Source: JAICUF01 sp038250675 | Lineage (GTDB): Bacteria; Gemmatimonadota; Gemmatimonadetes; Gemmatimonadales; GWC2-71-9 | Length of the DNA stretch: 64,000 nucleotides | Direction of reading: 5' to 3' | Assembly (NCBI GenBank): GCA_038250675.1 | Contig: JBBSCB010000006.1 | Location: 62,001 to 126,000 of the forward strand | Shown here: positions 7,731 to 17,193 of the stretch, one piece after another | Numbering within the stretch: the first letter of the stretch is position 1 | Layout: each line of letters begins with the position of its first letter | Program-made: the position numbers and the translations under genes | Notes under the pieces: model-generated | Databases searched by the model: none | Told to the model about the DNA's origin: nothing | The model's input: only the letters and a program-made list of their open reading frames with translations

Positions 7731-9008
7731 TCAGCGGCGCCGGCGCGCCTCGCGCCAGCCGATGTCGCGCCGAAACTGCTTCCCTTCGAACTCGATCGCC
7801 TCCGCAGCGGCGCGGCTCTGGGCCTGCGCCTCGGCGAAACCGGGCGCAGTTGCGGTCACCGCCAGGACCCGGCCGCCGGCGACGCGCAGCGTTCCCTCGG
7901 CGTCCCGCACCGTGCCGGCGTGGAAGACCGTCACCCCGTCCGGCAGCGATGCCGGCAGCGTGATCACGGCTCCCTTCTCCGGTGCATCAGGATAGCCGGC
8001 GGCGGCGAGGACGGTGGTGACTGACGCGCGGGCCGACGCTGCCGTGATGAATGCGGGAGACCGGCCGGTGGCCACCCGCTCCAGCGAGTCGGTGAGCCCC
8101 GCGGCCACGAGCGGCAGGATCGCCTGCGCCTCGGGATCGCCCAGGCGACAATTGAATTCGACGACGCTGGGCTCGCCGGCGGCGCTCACCATCAGCCCGG
8201 CGTACAGCACGCCGGTGAACGGTGCACCCCGCCGCTCCATCTCCGCCAGCGTGGGCAGCAGAATGTCGCGGCGCACCCGCTCGAGCAGCGCCGGCGAGGC
8301 GAGCGAGACCGGCGCGTACGCCCCCATGCCGCCGGTATTGGGGCCGGCGTCGCCATCGAGTAGCCGCTTGTGATCCTGAGCCGCCGGCAGCAGCTCCACC
8401 TCCCGGCCATCGGTGACCGCCAGGACCGAGAGCTCTTCGCCCTCGAGAAAGGTCTCGATCACCACCACCCGGCCTGCGTCGCCAAACTGTCCGCCCTCGA
8501 GCATCGCGCGGGTGACGGCGGACGCCGCGTCCCGGGTGGCACAGACCACCGCGCCCTTGCCGGCCGCGAGACCCGATGCCTTCACCACCAGCGGCTCCTC
8601 CATCCGGTCGATGAACGTCACCGCTGCGGTGAGGTCGGTGAAGGTGCCGCTGGCGGCCGTGGGCACGCCGGCGGCATGCATCGCGTCCTTGGCGAACGCC
8701 TTCGACGCCTCGATTCGCGCGGCCGCGGCCGACGGGCCAAAGACCGGCCGGCCTTCCGCCCGCAGCCGATCGGCCAGACCGAGGGCCAGCGGCGCCTCAG
8801 GGCCGATGACGGTCAGCCCGATGCCGTACATGTCGGCGGCATCGGCGATGCGGTCGAGGTCGTCCTCGGCGATGGGAAGATTGGTGGCGAGGGTGGCGGT
8901 GCCCGGGTTGCCCGGCGCGCAGTACAGATCGGCGTCGGGGTTTTCGCGGCGGAGGGCCCAGCAGAGCGCATGCTCCCTCCCTCCGCCGCCCACGACCAGT
9001 ATCCTCAC
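7731..9008 (-). CDS. purD: Phosphoribosylamine-glycine ligase
   Basis: 425 residues, standard for PurD. The N-terminus MRILVVGGGGREHALCWAL is the GARS signature; VKASGLAAGKGAVV and the metal-binding VVEFNCRLGDPEAQ in the ATP-grasp core are intact. It makes glycinamide ribonucleotide in purine synthesis (step 2). The start overlaps the M48 protease stop by 4 bases, and mutM follows after 1 base, so it is mid-operon. Confidence 0.96.
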   Translation of the reverse strand: MRILVVGGGGREHALCWALRRENPDADLYCAPGNPGTATLATNLPIAEDDLDRIADAADMYGIGLTVIGPEAPLALGLADRLRAEGRPVFGPSAAAARIEASKAFAKDAMHAAGVPTAASGTFTDLTAAVTFIDRMEEPLVVKASGLAAGKGAVVCATRDAASAVTRAMLEGGQFGDAGRVVVIETFLEGEELSVLAVTDGREVELLPAAQDHKRLLDGDAGPNTGGMGAYAPVSLASPALLERVRRDILLPTLAEMERRGAPFTGVLYAGLMVSAAGEPSVVEFNCRLGDPEAQAILPLVAAGLTDSLERVATGRSPAFITAASARASVTTVLAAAGYPDAPEKGAVITLPASLPDGVTVFHAGTVRDAEGTLRVAGGRVLAVTATAPGFAEAQAQSRAAAEAIEFEGKQFRRDIGWREARRRR

Positions 9009-10018
9009 TTCTGCGTGGCGCTCCGGAATGCGTCCGCCGCGGCGCCCGCCGCCCGCCGTGCGGCACCGGCCACTTCCCGGGCCAGCTCCCGCGCTTCGTT
9101 CTTGTAGTACGTGCCGGCCGCCGCCATGTCGTCACGCAGCGGGCGGGCGCGGGCATCGTCGCGCCGCACGTATTCGCCGCGCAAAATGCGGTCGTACTCG
9201 CCGCCGGCCACCCACGTCTGAATCTCGGCTGCGCGGACGGTGTGCATGGGATGGCTGAGCGCCAGCGTGTTCAGGATCTTGTACGCGACGTCGAGCCCTT
9301 CATGGGTCGTGGTGTACTCGTGGGCCTGCGCCATGAACGCGTCCACGTTCATGGCGCCGTCGAACATCGCCCCGCGCCCGCCGCCGGCCATCTTCATGTC
9401 GAGCCGCTGGGCCACGAGGATGTCCTGCCCGCCCAGCAGCCCCGCGCGATCGGCCGACAGCTCGCTCTTGCGTGACCACTCGAGGAAGGCAAGCCGCACG
9501 GGCAGCAGCACGATCCCCGCCAGGATCGGCAGCGCGCCGAGGCTGATGAGTGCCAGCACCGCCGCAATCGTGGTGTAGAGCGCGTGCCCGCTCATCACGT
9601 GGCCCAGTTCGTGGGCCAGCAGCACGCGAAGCTCGTCGTCGTTCAGGAGCTCGAGCGCGGTGGAGTTGAGAACGATGAACGGATCGTCCACTCCGTACGC
9701 GCCGGCGTTGAAGAAGGGCGTCTGCGAGATGTAGAGTTCGGGGATCCGGTCCCACTGGAAGGTGGTGCACACTTCCACGTGGAGGGTCCAGATCCGGGGG
9801 AACTGGGCCGGCCCCACGCGCACGGCGTTTCCCTGGAACAAGAGGCGGATGCCGCGTTCGCCGCCGAGGATCGCGATCACCTTGCGGACGACGTCATCAA
9901 AGCCGGGCAGGGAGCGCAGGGCCTGCAGCGCGGCGCGGTCGGCGGGATGCTCCCACGAGACGGCGGCGATGTCGGGAAAGGTCTGACGCGGGCGCGGAGC
10001 GGGAACGGACGAACTCAT
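9005..10018 (-). CDS. M48-family membrane metalloprotease
   Basis: 337 residues. The zinc-binding motif HELGH lies near residue 136, followed by two hydrophobic stretches (about 147-180) and the third-ligand motif SELSADRAGLL near residue 190, as in M48 (HtpX/Ste24-like) peptidases. The C-terminal 60 residues are Ala/Arg-rich and helical. No signal peptide is seen, so the catalytic domain probably faces the cytoplasm. First gene of the purD-mutM run. Confidence 0.85.
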   Translation of the reverse strand: MSSSVPAPRPRQTFPDIAAVSWEHPADRAALQALRSLPGFDDVVRKVIAILGGERGIRLLFQGNAVRVGPAQFPRIWTLHVEVCTTFQWDRIPELYISQTPFFNAGAYGVDDPFIVLNSTALELLNDDELRVLLAHELGHVMSGHALYTTIAAVLALISLGALPILAGIVLLPVRLAFLEWSRKSELSADRAGLLGGQDILVAQRLDMKMAGGGRGAMFDGAMNVDAFMAQAHEYTTTHEGLDVAYKILNTLALSHPMHTVRAAEIQTWVAGGEYDRILRGEYVRRDDARARPLRDDMAAAGTYYKNEARELAREVAGAARRAAGAAADAFRSATQK

Positions 10019-10043
10019 GGCCGACTCGGTGGTTGGAGGTGCG

Positions 10044-10063
10044 CCATCCTACGTCCAGGATGG
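10044..10063 (-). terminator. Small hairpin between metB-like gene and M48 gene
   Basis: A perfect 7-base inverted repeat (CCATCCT/AGGATGG) with a 6-base loop lies in the 73-base gap downstream of the trans-sulfuration gene. It has no U-run on the minus strand, so it is only a weak terminator or leader-hairpin candidate. Confidence 0.3.
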
Positions 10064-10091
10064 GCGTTTGTTTCATTGTGAGACACCGCGA

Positions 10092-11261
10092 TCAGGCGGA
10101 CTTGAACGCCTGGTCCAGGTCGGCGATCAGGTCCTCGGCGTCCTCGACGCCGCAGCTCAGGCGGACCAGACTCTCGGTCAGGCCCATCGCCTGACGCATG
10201 GCGGGCGGCACCGATGCGTGGGTCATCGAGGCGGGGTGGCCGATGAGACTCTCGACGCCGCCCAGCGACTCCGCGAGCGCAAAGACCCGCGTGCCTTCGG
10301 CCACGCGCCGCGCCCGGTCGGCGCTGCCCAGCTCGATCGAGATCATGCCGCCGAAGCCGCGCATCTGGCGCGCGGCCAGTTCGTGCTGCGGATGCGACGG
10401 GAGGCCGGGGTAGTAGACGCGCTGTACCGCCTTCTGCTCGGTGAGCCATTGCGCGACGATCCGCCCGTTGGCGTCGTGCTGCCGCATGCGGAGCGGCAGC
10501 GTCTTGGTGCCACGGAGCGCGAGCCAGCAATCCATCGGCCCCGGCACGCCGCCGGCGGCGTTCTGGATGAAGCCCAGCCGCTCGGCGAGGTCGTCCCGGC
10601 TGGTGACGAGCATCCCGCCCACCATGTCGCTGTGGCCGTTGAGATACTTGGTGGTGGAGTGGAGGACGATGTCGGCGCCGTGGGACAGCGGCTGCTGGAA
10701 GTACGGGGTGGCAAAGGTATTGTCGACCACGTAGAGGTAGCCGTGCGCCTGGGTCAGGTCGCCCACCGCGGTCAGGTCCACCAGGTTCATCATGGGATTG
10801 GTGGGGGTCTCGCAGTAGATCATGCGCGTCGCCGGCCGGAGCGCACTCTCGATGTTGGCGATCTCGCGCATATCGACGAAGCTGAACGTCAGCCCGTACT
10901 GCGTGTAGATCCGTTCCATCAGGCGGTGGGAGCCGCCGTAGATGTTCTCGCCCGAGATCACATGATCGCCGGCCCGCAGCAGCTTGAGCGTGGCGTCGAG
11001 CGCCGCGAGTCCGGAGCCGAAGGCAAAGCCGTAGTCGGCGCCCTCGAGGCTCGCCACGTTGCGTTCGAGCGCTTCGCGGGTGGGATTCTGGGTCCGGGCG
11101 TACTCATATCCCTTGTGGCGGCCCAGCCCCTCCTGGACGTAGGTCGACGTCTGGTAGATCGGCGTCATGACCGCGCCGGAGAGCGGATCAGGCCGCTGGC
11201 CCGCATGCACGGCGCGGGTGGCAAAACCGTGGGCATCATCCGGCGGAAGAATCTTCGTCAT
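10092..11261 (-). CDS. metB: Cystathionine gamma-synthase/lyase family PLP enzyme
   Basis: 389 residues from the ATG at 11261; the frame is open further back to 11378, but the family begins at FATRAVHAGQRPDP. The Cys/Met metabolism PLP fold shows PIYQTSTYVQ, YEYARTQNPTREALE and the PLP-lysine region HSTTKYLNGHSDMVGG near residue 200. Members make or split cystathionine (MetB, MetC, MecB) or use O-acylhomoserine directly; the exact reaction cannot be fixed from sequence alone. No other sulfur genes adjoin. It is transcribed divergently from the HD-GYP regulator. Confidence 0.88.
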   Translation of the reverse strand: MTKILPPDDAHGFATRAVHAGQRPDPLSGAVMTPIYQTSTYVQEGLGRHKGYEYARTQNPTREALERNVASLEGADYGFAFGSGLAALDATLKLLRAGDHVISGENIYGGSHRLMERIYTQYGLTFSFVDMREIANIESALRPATRMIYCETPTNPMMNLVDLTAVGDLTQAHGYLYVVDNTFATPYFQQPLSHGADIVLHSTTKYLNGHSDMVGGMLVTSRDDLAERLGFIQNAAGGVPGPMDCWLALRGTKTLPLRMRQHDANGRIVAQWLTEQKAVQRVYYPGLPSHPQHELAARQMRGFGGMISIELGSADRARRVAEGTRVFALAESLGGVESLIGHPASMTHASVPPAMRQAMGLTESLVRLSCGVEDAEDLIADLDQAFKSA

Positions 11262-11347
11262 GTCCCGGCGCGATAAGAGGTTGCAGAAGCGTAAGGGGCG
11301 GGGTGGGGTCCGGGCAAGCGCCGGTTGAAGTCTGGGCCCGGGCGGGG

Positions 11348-11353
11348 TAGCTT
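11348..11353 (+). promoter_or_regulatory. TAnnTT -10 element, leaderless position
   Basis: TAGCTT lies 6 bases before the GTG at 11360. No Shine-Dalgarno sequence can fit between them, so the transcript likely begins at or next to the start codon. The same arrangement occurs at 16735 and 47275-47280 (minus). Confidence 0.5.
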
Positions 11354-11359
11354 CGCTGG

Positions 11360-12406
11360 GTGCGATCACCCTCTCCACGGGTGGGTGCGGCCCACTGCCT
11401 CGTCGTCGACGACGATCCGCAGGTGCGTTCCGCGCTGGCCCGAGCGATCGAATTCCAGGGACTCGCCTGCCGTCAGGCCGCGAGCGCCGTCGAGGCGCTC
11501 GCGATCCTCGCCGACCAGGGCGAAATGCCCATCTGCATCACCGACATCCAGATGCCCGAGATGGACGGGGTCGCGTTCCTCCGTGAGGTGGTGACGCGGT
11601 ATCCCGACATGGCGGTCATCATGCTCACCGGCGTGGCCGAGGTCACCATCGCCATCGAGTGTCTCAAGATCGGTGCGCTGGACTACATCTCCAAGCCGGC
11701 GCTCATCGAGGAAGTCCACGCCCGCATCACCAAGGCACTCGAGAAGCGCGACCTCATCCTCCAGAACCGGCACTATCAACACACGCTGGAGAGCCGCGTC
11801 CGCGAGCTGGATGGACGCAACAAGCAGTCGCTCATCAACGGCGTCGAGATGCTGGTCTTTGCGCTCGAGGCCAAGGACGCGTACACCAGCGGCCATTCGA
11901 TGCGGGTCAAGGAGTTTGCCGTCAAGACGGCGGTCCAGCTTGGCTATACCGGCGACCGGCTGGCGCAAGTGGACCTGGGCAGCAAGCTGCACGACATCGG
12001 CAAGATCGGCACGCGCGAGGCGGTGCTCAACAAGCCCGGACCGCTGGAGCCGGACGAGTTCGAGCATATCAAGCTGCACACCGTCCTGGGCGAGCGGATC
12101 CTGCAGCCGTTCCTGGGGGAGGCGCCGGCGGTGCTGCACATCGTGCGCTCGCACCATGAGCGGATGGACGGCAGCGGATTCCCCGATCGGCTCGCCGGCG
12201 CGGACATTCCGCTCGAGGCCCGCATCGTCGCGGTGGCCGATGCCTACGACGCGATGACCACCAACCGCGCCTACCGGCCGTCGCGCGCGGCGGGCGCCGC
12301 CATCGAGGAGTTGCGCCGCTGCGCAGGAACGCACTTCGATCCCGACGTGGTCGAGGCGTTCTTCCGCGCGCACTCCGATCTGACCGTCCTGCCGGTGCAC
12401 GCCTGA
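11360..12406 (+). CDS. Response regulator with HD-GYP phosphodiesterase domain
   Basis: 348 residues with a GTG start. The receiver domain (about 13-130) has the acidic DDD cluster, phospho-acceptor Asp in ITDIQMPEMDG and Lys in YISKPA. A helical linker leads to an HD-GYP domain (about 160-345) with the HD pair in KLHDIGKIGT and SHHERMDGSGFP, so the signature GYP reads GFP. HD-GYP proteins hydrolyse cyclic di-GMP or related dinucleotides. No histidine kinase is adjacent. The metal-ligand residues that can be checked (H, HD, HH, D) are present, so activity is plausible. Confidence 0.9.
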   Translation: MRSPSPRVGAAHCLVVDDDPQVRSALARAIEFQGLACRQAASAVEALAILADQGEMPICITDIQMPEMDGVAFLREVVTRYPDMAVIMLTGVAEVTIAIECLKIGALDYISKPALIEEVHARITKALEKRDLILQNRHYQHTLESRVRELDGRNKQSLINGVEMLVFALEAKDAYTSGHSMRVKEFAVKTAVQLGYTGDRLAQVDLGSKLHDIGKIGTREAVLNKPGPLEPDEFEHIKLHTVLGERILQPFLGEAPAVLHIVRSHHERMDGSGFPDRLAGADIPLEARIVAVADAYDAMTTNRAYRPSRAAGAAIEELRRCAGTHFDPDVVEAFFRAHSDLTVLPVHA

Positions 12407-12434
12407 TTTCGGCAGACTCCTCCCGAGGAACGGC

Positions 12435-13799
12435 ATGTCCGACACCCTGATGATCAGTGTCTCCGGCATGCGGGGGCACGTCGGCACCGATCTCACGCCG
12501 GAGCTGGTGGCCCGCCACGCCGCTGCGCTCGGCGCGTGGGCGCGGAGTCACGGGCGCACGACGGTCGTGCTTGGGCGGGACGCGCGCACCAGCGGGCCGA
12601 TGTTCGCGCGCGCGGCTGCGGCGGGCCTCATGTCCGTCGGCGCCGACGTCGTGGACCTGGGCATCGTGCCGACGCCCACGGTGCAGCTCGCCGTCGAACA
12701 CCACCACGCGGGGGCCGGCCTCATTCTCACGGCCAGCCACAACCCCATCGAGTGGAACGCGCTCAAGCTGGTGGGACCGGACGGCATCTTCCTCGATGCG
12801 GACGCCGGCACGGCGGTGCGGGCACTCGCGGAAGCGGGGCCCCCGCGGGCCGGGTGGGACGGACTCGGCGGATTTCGCGAGGATCCCGACGCCATCGAGC
12901 GCCACCTGGATCTGGTGCTGGCGCTCCCCGTCATCGACGTCGAGGCGATCCGGCGGCGCCGGTTCCACGTGGCACTCGACTGCGTGCGCGGTGCCGGTGG
13001 CGGGACGATACCACAGTTGCTGGAACGCCTGGGATGCCGCGTCAGCGGGATCAATCTCGAGACCGACGGCCGCTTCCCGCGGCCGCCCGAGCCGATCCCT
13101 GAAAACCTTGGCGACCTGAGCCGCCTGGTCCGCGAAACCGGGGCAGACCTCGGCTTTGCGGTGGATCCCGACGTCGATCGTCTGGCGATCGTGGACGAGG
13201 GCGGCACGCCGATCGGCGAGGACTACACGCTCGCCTTTGCCGTGGCCGCGGTGTTGGACGCACGCCATGAACAGGGCAGAGTGCCCGTGGTGGTGGTGAA
13301 CCTGTCGACCAGTCTGGTGGTGGAGGATGCGGCCCGCACAGGCGGCGCCCGCTTCGTGCGTGCGGCGGTGGGCGAGGCCAACGTGGCCCGGGCCATCCGC
13401 GACGAGGGGGCGGTGATCGGCGGCGAGGGCAACGGCGGCGTGATGTATCCGGCGCTCCACATCGGGCGCGATGCGCCGCTTGGGGTGGCCCTGATTTTGC
13501 ACAGACTGGCGCGCTCGAGCGTCGCGGTGTCGGCGCTGGTCGCCGCCGCGCCGCGGTACGTGATCGTGAAGGCCAAGGGCCCCCGGGGCCCGGCGCTGGA
13601 GCCGCTGTACCGGCGCCTCCGCGAGCAGTTTCCGGAGGCGGCGGTCGATGAGCGGGACGGGCTGCGGCTCGCGTGGGCGGGCCGGTGGCTGCATGTGCGG
13701 CCCTCGGGGACGGAGCCGATCATCCGGTTCATTGCCGAAGCGCCGAGCGGTCCGGAGGCTCGGGCGCTGGTGCAGGCGGGGCAACACCTCCTGAGCTGA
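12435..13799 (+). CDS. glmM: Phosphoglucosamine mutase / phosphomannomutase-family enzyme
   Basis: 454 residues, starting after GAGGA. Family motifs in order: catalytic phosphoserine loop LTASHNPIEWN near residue 99, metal loop DPDVDRLAIVD near residue 240, sugar loop GEGNGGVM near residue 331 and phosphate loop RPSGTEPIIRF near residue 424. Because glmS follows 14 bases later, the likely reaction is glucosamine-6-phosphate to glucosamine-1-phosphate for cell-wall UDP-GlcNAc. The phosphomannomutase family is close, so a broader hexose role is not excluded. Confidence 0.88.
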   Translation: MSDTLMISVSGMRGHVGTDLTPELVARHAAALGAWARSHGRTTVVLGRDARTSGPMFARAAAAGLMSVGADVVDLGIVPTPTVQLAVEHHHAGAGLILTASHNPIEWNALKLVGPDGIFLDADAGTAVRALAEAGPPRAGWDGLGGFREDPDAIERHLDLVLALPVIDVEAIRRRRFHVALDCVRGAGGGTIPQLLERLGCRVSGINLETDGRFPRPPEPIPENLGDLSRLVRETGADLGFAVDPDVDRLAIVDEGGTPIGEDYTLAFAVAAVLDARHEQGRVPVVVVNLSTSLVVEDAARTGGARFVRAAVGEANVARAIRDEGAVIGGEGNGGVMYPALHIGRDAPLGVALILHRLARSSVAVSALVAAAPRYVIVKAKGPRGPALEPLYRRLREQFPEAAVDERDGLRLAWAGRWLHVRPSGTEPIIRFIAEAPSGPEARALVQAGQHLLS

Positions 13800-13813
13800 A
13801 GGCGGTACGAGCG

Positions 13814-15640
13814 ATGTGTGGTATCGTCGGGTACATTGGGCCGCGGCAGGCCGCCGCGCTGCTGATCGAGGGACTGCGGCGCATGGAGTACCGCGGGTAC
13901 GACTCCGCCGGCATCGCCGTCGTGAACGGCACCGGTCTCAAGATCGTCAAGGCGGCGGGCAAGCTGAGCGCGCTCGAGCAGCAGCTCGACGGCCGGATGC
14001 CGGCCGGGACCCTCGGCATCGGCCATACGCGCTGGGCCACGCACGGCGCACCCACCACCCGCAATGCCCATCCCCACACCGACCAGTCCGGTCGGATCGC
14101 GGTCATCCACAACGGGATCATCGAGAACGCCGCGTCGATCCGCAAGGCGCTGGAGCAGCGGGGCCACACTTTCAAGTCGGATACGGACACGGAGGTGCTG
14201 GCCCACCTGATCGGCGAGCTGTACCAGGGCGACCTCGAGGACGCAGTGGCGGCGGCGCTGCGCGACGTCGACGGCGCCTACGGGCTCGCCATCATCTGCG
14301 AGGACGAGCCCGGCGTGCTGGTGGCGGCGCGCAAGGGTTCGCCGCTTCTGGTGGGCGTGGGCGACGGCGAGTGGTTCGTGGCGTCCGATGCGTCACCGCT
14401 GCTGCAGTACACCCGCTCGGTGGTGTATCTGGATGACGGCGAGATGGCGGTCCTCTCGCGCGACGGCTACCGGATCCGCAACCTCGAGAGCAATCGCATC
14501 GACAAGCCGGTCAACCAGATCGAATGGGACCTGACGGCGATCGAGCGGGGTGGGTACGCTCACTTCATGCTCAAGGAGATCTGCGAGCAGCCGGAGAGTC
14601 TGTGCAACACGCTCCGCGGCCACCTGCTGGAAGACGAGGGGACCTCCCGTGTCACTGGCCTCAACCTGGCGGATGACGATCTCAAGAAGCTCGAGCGCAT
14701 CGTCATCACGGCCTGCGGCACCTCCTGGCACTCGGCGCTGATCGGCGAGTACATGCTGGAGGAAATGGCGCGCATTCCGGTCGAAGTGGAGTATGCGTCC
14801 GAGTTCCGCTACCGCAACCCGGTGATCGACGATCGCACCCTGGTCATCGGCATCTCGCAATCGGGCGAGACGGCGGACACGCTGGCCGCCATTCGTGAGG
14901 CCAAGCTGCGCGGCGCGCGCACCGTGGGGCTGGTCAACGTCGTCGGCTCCACGATTGCCCGCGAGGTGGACGGCGGCATCTATCTGCATGCCGGGCCGGA
15001 AGTGGGCGTCGCCAGCACCAAGGCCTTCACCAGCCAGGTGGCCGCGCTCGCGCTGGTCGCGCTCCGCATCGCCCGGCTCCGCAACCTCAGCATCCTGCAG
15101 GGACGCCAGTTCATCCAGGCGCTGCATGCGCTGCCCGGCCAGATCCAGCAGATTCTCGACCGTTCCTCTGAAGTCGAGCGGATCGCCGAGCGGTTCACCG
15201 AGGCGACCAACGCGCTCTACCTGGGGCGCGGGGTGAATTTCCCGGTGGCGCTGGAAGGCGCGCTCAAGATGAAGGAGATTTCGTACATCCACGCCGAGGG
15301 ATACCCGGCGGCCGAGATGAAGCACGGACCCATCGCGCTGATCGACGAGAACATGCCGGTGGTGTTCATCGCGCCGCGCGATGCCGTGCATTCGAAGATC
15401 GTGTCCAACATCGAAGAGGTGAAGGCGCGGGGGGGGAAGGTCATCGCGCTGATGACCGAGGGCGACACCGAGATCGCGCGGCTGGCGGATGCACACTTCA
15501 CCATTCCGCAGACGCTCGACCTCCTGACGCCGATTCTCACGATCGTTCCGCTGCAGCTTTTCTCGTACTACGTGGCCGTGCGCCGCGGGTGCAACGTGGA
15601 CCAGCCGCGCAATCTCGCAAAGTCGGTGACGGTCGAGTAG
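13814..15640 (+). CDS. glmS: Glutamine-fructose-6-phosphate aminotransferase
   Basis: 608 residues, full length, with the start chosen so Cys2 is the nucleophile (MCGIVGYIG). An N-terminal class II glutaminase domain (GHTRWATHG near residue 75) is followed by two SIS sugar-isomerase domains (TACGTSWHSALIGEYM and GVASTKAFTSQV) and the C-terminal RNLAKSVTVE. It makes glucosamine-6-phosphate, the substrate of the upstream mutase. No ribozyme-like leader is possible because the gap to glmM is 14 bases. A run of eight G at 15429-15436 inside the gene is a potential slippage site. Confidence 0.97.
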   Translation: MCGIVGYIGPRQAAALLIEGLRRMEYRGYDSAGIAVVNGTGLKIVKAAGKLSALEQQLDGRMPAGTLGIGHTRWATHGAPTTRNAHPHTDQSGRIAVIHNGIIENAASIRKALEQRGHTFKSDTDTEVLAHLIGELYQGDLEDAVAAALRDVDGAYGLAIICEDEPGVLVAARKGSPLLVGVGDGEWFVASDASPLLQYTRSVVYLDDGEMAVLSRDGYRIRNLESNRIDKPVNQIEWDLTAIERGGYAHFMLKEICEQPESLCNTLRGHLLEDEGTSRVTGLNLADDDLKKLERIVITACGTSWHSALIGEYMLEEMARIPVEVEYASEFRYRNPVIDDRTLVIGISQSGETADTLAAIREAKLRGARTVGLVNVVGSTIAREVDGGIYLHAGPEVGVASTKAFTSQVAALALVALRIARLRNLSILQGRQFIQALHALPGQIQQILDRSSEVERIAERFTEATNALYLGRGVNFPVALEGALKMKEISYIHAEGYPAAEMKHGPIALIDENMPVVFIAPRDAVHSKIVSNIEEVKARGGKVIALMTEGDTEIARLADAHFTIPQTLDLLTPILTIVPLQLFSYYVAVRRGCNVDQPRNLAKSVTVE

Positions 15641-15676
15641 CGCCGCCCGTCCCCTCCTCGATCGTGCGGTCCTGAG

Positions 15677-15703
15677 CGAGCCTCCCCGTCCCGGGGGGGC
15701 TCG
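15677..15703 (+). terminator. GC-rich hairpin after glmS
   Basis: Eleven-pair stem (one G-U) with a 5-base loop, 37 bases after the glmS stop. No clear U-run follows, so termination may be inefficient or factor-assisted. It also lies downstream of the converging hydrolase gene. Confidence 0.55.
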
Positions 15704-15736
15704 TCTGCGTCGCCACCCTGAATCGGACCCCGGTCC

Positions 15737-16630
15737 TCAGCCCGCGGGCGCACTCCACGTGGCGCCGATTTCCCGGCACACGATCCGCCGCGCCTCGTCG
15801 CCGGCGGCGGCGAGCAGCCGGGCCAGCGGCTCGTGAGCCGGCTCGCGGCTCAGCCGGAACGTCGAATGATGGACCGGCAGCAGGTACTCCGCGCCCAGAT
15901 CCCGGAACATGCTCCACGCTTCCTCCGGCGACGCGTGGTTGGCGATCCACGGGTCGTACGCGCCGATGGGAAGAATGGCGAGGTCGATGTGATGCCGCCG
16001 GCCGAATGGCGTCAGCACGTCGGTAAACGCGGTGTCGCCGGCGAAGAGCACCGACCGGCCGCCGCGCTGCAGCACGTACCCGCCGTATCCGCGATGGGTG
16101 TCGGTGATCATGCGCGCGCCCCAGTGCCGTGCCGGGACCGCCTCCACGTGAATGCCGGCGATGTCCGCGGCCTGCCCCCACCGGAGCTCGGTCACGCCAT
16201 CGAAGCGCCGCACCAAGTCGCGGTTGCCCCGATGCACCACCACGCGGGTCCGGCGCGGCAGCGCGGCGAGCGTCCCCAGGTCGGTGTGGTCCATGTGGCT
16301 GTGGGAGAGCAGCACGAGGTCGAGGGGCGGCAGCTCACCGGCATCGAGCGCGGGCTCGACCAGCCGGCGGGGCCCCAGCTTGGCGCGGCCCCGGCCCACG
16401 CCGATTCGCGCCTCGAGCGCCGGGTCGGTGGCCAGCCACGTTCCCTGAAAGTTGAGCAGCACCGTCGCGTGGCCCAGCCACGACACGGTCAGGCGGTCAT
16501 CGGGCCAGGTCGCGGGGGCGGGCCGGTGGGGGGAGGGCTGCATCGGATGCAGCCCTTCGCGGCGGCGCTCGGCGATCGCGCCGCGCACGAAGCGACGGGC
16601 AAAGCTCAGATGTCGACGGAACTTCAGCAA
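15737..16630 (-). CDS. Metallo-beta-lactamase-fold hydrolase (UlaG/NAPE-PLD-like)
   Basis: 297 residues. The start is TTG at 16630, 6 bases after GGAG; a later ATG at residue 30 would also keep the whole fold. It has LGHATVLLNFQGTWLATDP, the zinc motif SHSHMDHTD, later ligands in ARHWGAR and FAGDTAF, and LPVHHSTF near the C-terminus. This set matches the NAPE-phospholipase D/UlaG branch of MBL hydrolases. The N-terminal 30 residues are basic and amphipathic. Substrate unknown. Confidence 0.85.
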   Translation of the reverse strand: MLKFRRHLSFARRFVRGAIAERRREGLHPMQPSPHRPAPATWPDDRLTVSWLGHATVLLNFQGTWLATDPALEARIGVGRGRAKLGPRRLVEPALDAGELPPLDLVLLSHSHMDHTDLGTLAALPRRTRVVVHRGNRDLVRRFDGVTELRWGQAADIAGIHVEAVPARHWGARMITDTHRGYGGYVLQRGGRSVLFAGDTAFTDVLTPFGRRHHIDLAILPIGAYDPWIANHASPEEAWSMFRDLGAEYLLPVHHSTFRLSREPAHEPLARLLAAAGDEARRIVCREIGATWSAPAG

Positions 16631-16683
16631 TGCGGACTCCGGTCAGGGGTACGACGGCCACGCTCGCGCGCGGTCACCGGAGA

Positions 16684-16689
16684 AATCTA
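16684..16689 (-). promoter_or_regulatory. TAnnTT -10 candidate for the MBL hydrolase
   Basis: TAGATT on the minus strand, 53 bases upstream of the TTG start. It is back to back with a TAGTTT box for dtd in the same 116-base divergent gap. Confidence 0.4.
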
Positions 16690-16734
16690 CAGCCGCGGGA
16701 CCGCCCCCGACGTGCCGTCATGGCGGTGCCGGTA

Positions 16735-16740
16735 TAGTTT
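16735..16740 (+). promoter_or_regulatory. TAnnTT -10 element, leaderless position, for dtd
   Basis: TAGTTT (within TATAGTTT) lies exactly 6 bases before the dtd ATG, with no Shine-Dalgarno sequence. Transcription would begin at or next to the A of the start codon. Confidence 0.55.
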
Positions 16741-16746
16741 GGGACG

Positions 16747-17193
16747 ATGCGGATCGTGCTTCAGCGCGTCAGCGCCGCGGCGGTGTGGATCGATGGCCGG
16801 GCGGCCGGGGCCGTTGGTTGCGGCTTCTGCGTGCTGCTCGCCGTCAGCCCCACCGATACCGACGCGGAGGCGGATTGGCTGGCCGACAAGGTCGTCGGAC
16901 TGCGCCTCTTTCCCGACGCCGAGGGGCGGATGAACCGGGCCCTGGGCGACGTGGCCGGTGGCGTGCTCGTGGTGTCCCAGTTTACGCTCTACGGCGACGT
17001 ATCGCGCGGCCGCCGCCCGTCGTTCGTGGGCGCGGCGCGCCCGGAACACGCGATCCCGCGCTACGAGCGATTCATCGCGGCGCTCCGCACCCTCGGCATC
17101 CCGGTCGCCACCGGGGAGTTCGGCGCCGACATGCAGCTCGAAATCCACAACGACGGCCCCGTTACGCTCATCCTCGATCGCGAGGCGCAATGA
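16747..17193 (+). CDS. dtd: D-aminoacyl-tRNA deacylase
   Basis: 148 residues, standard length. MRIVLQRVSAAAVWIDG at the start, SQFTLYGDVSRGRRPSF in the middle and the Gly-Pro motif NDGPVTLILD at the end are the DTD signatures. The enzyme removes D-amino acids (and glycine mischarged on tRNA-Ala) from tRNA. It overlaps maf by 4 bases. It appears to be transcribed without a leader. Confidence 0.96.
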   Translation: MRIVLQRVSAAAVWIDGRAAGAVGCGFCVLLAVSPTDTDAEADWLADKVVGLRLFPDAEGRMNRALGDVAGGVLVVSQFTLYGDVSRGRRPSFVGAARPEHAIPRYERFIAALRTLGIPVATGEFGADMQLEIHNDGPVTLILDREAQ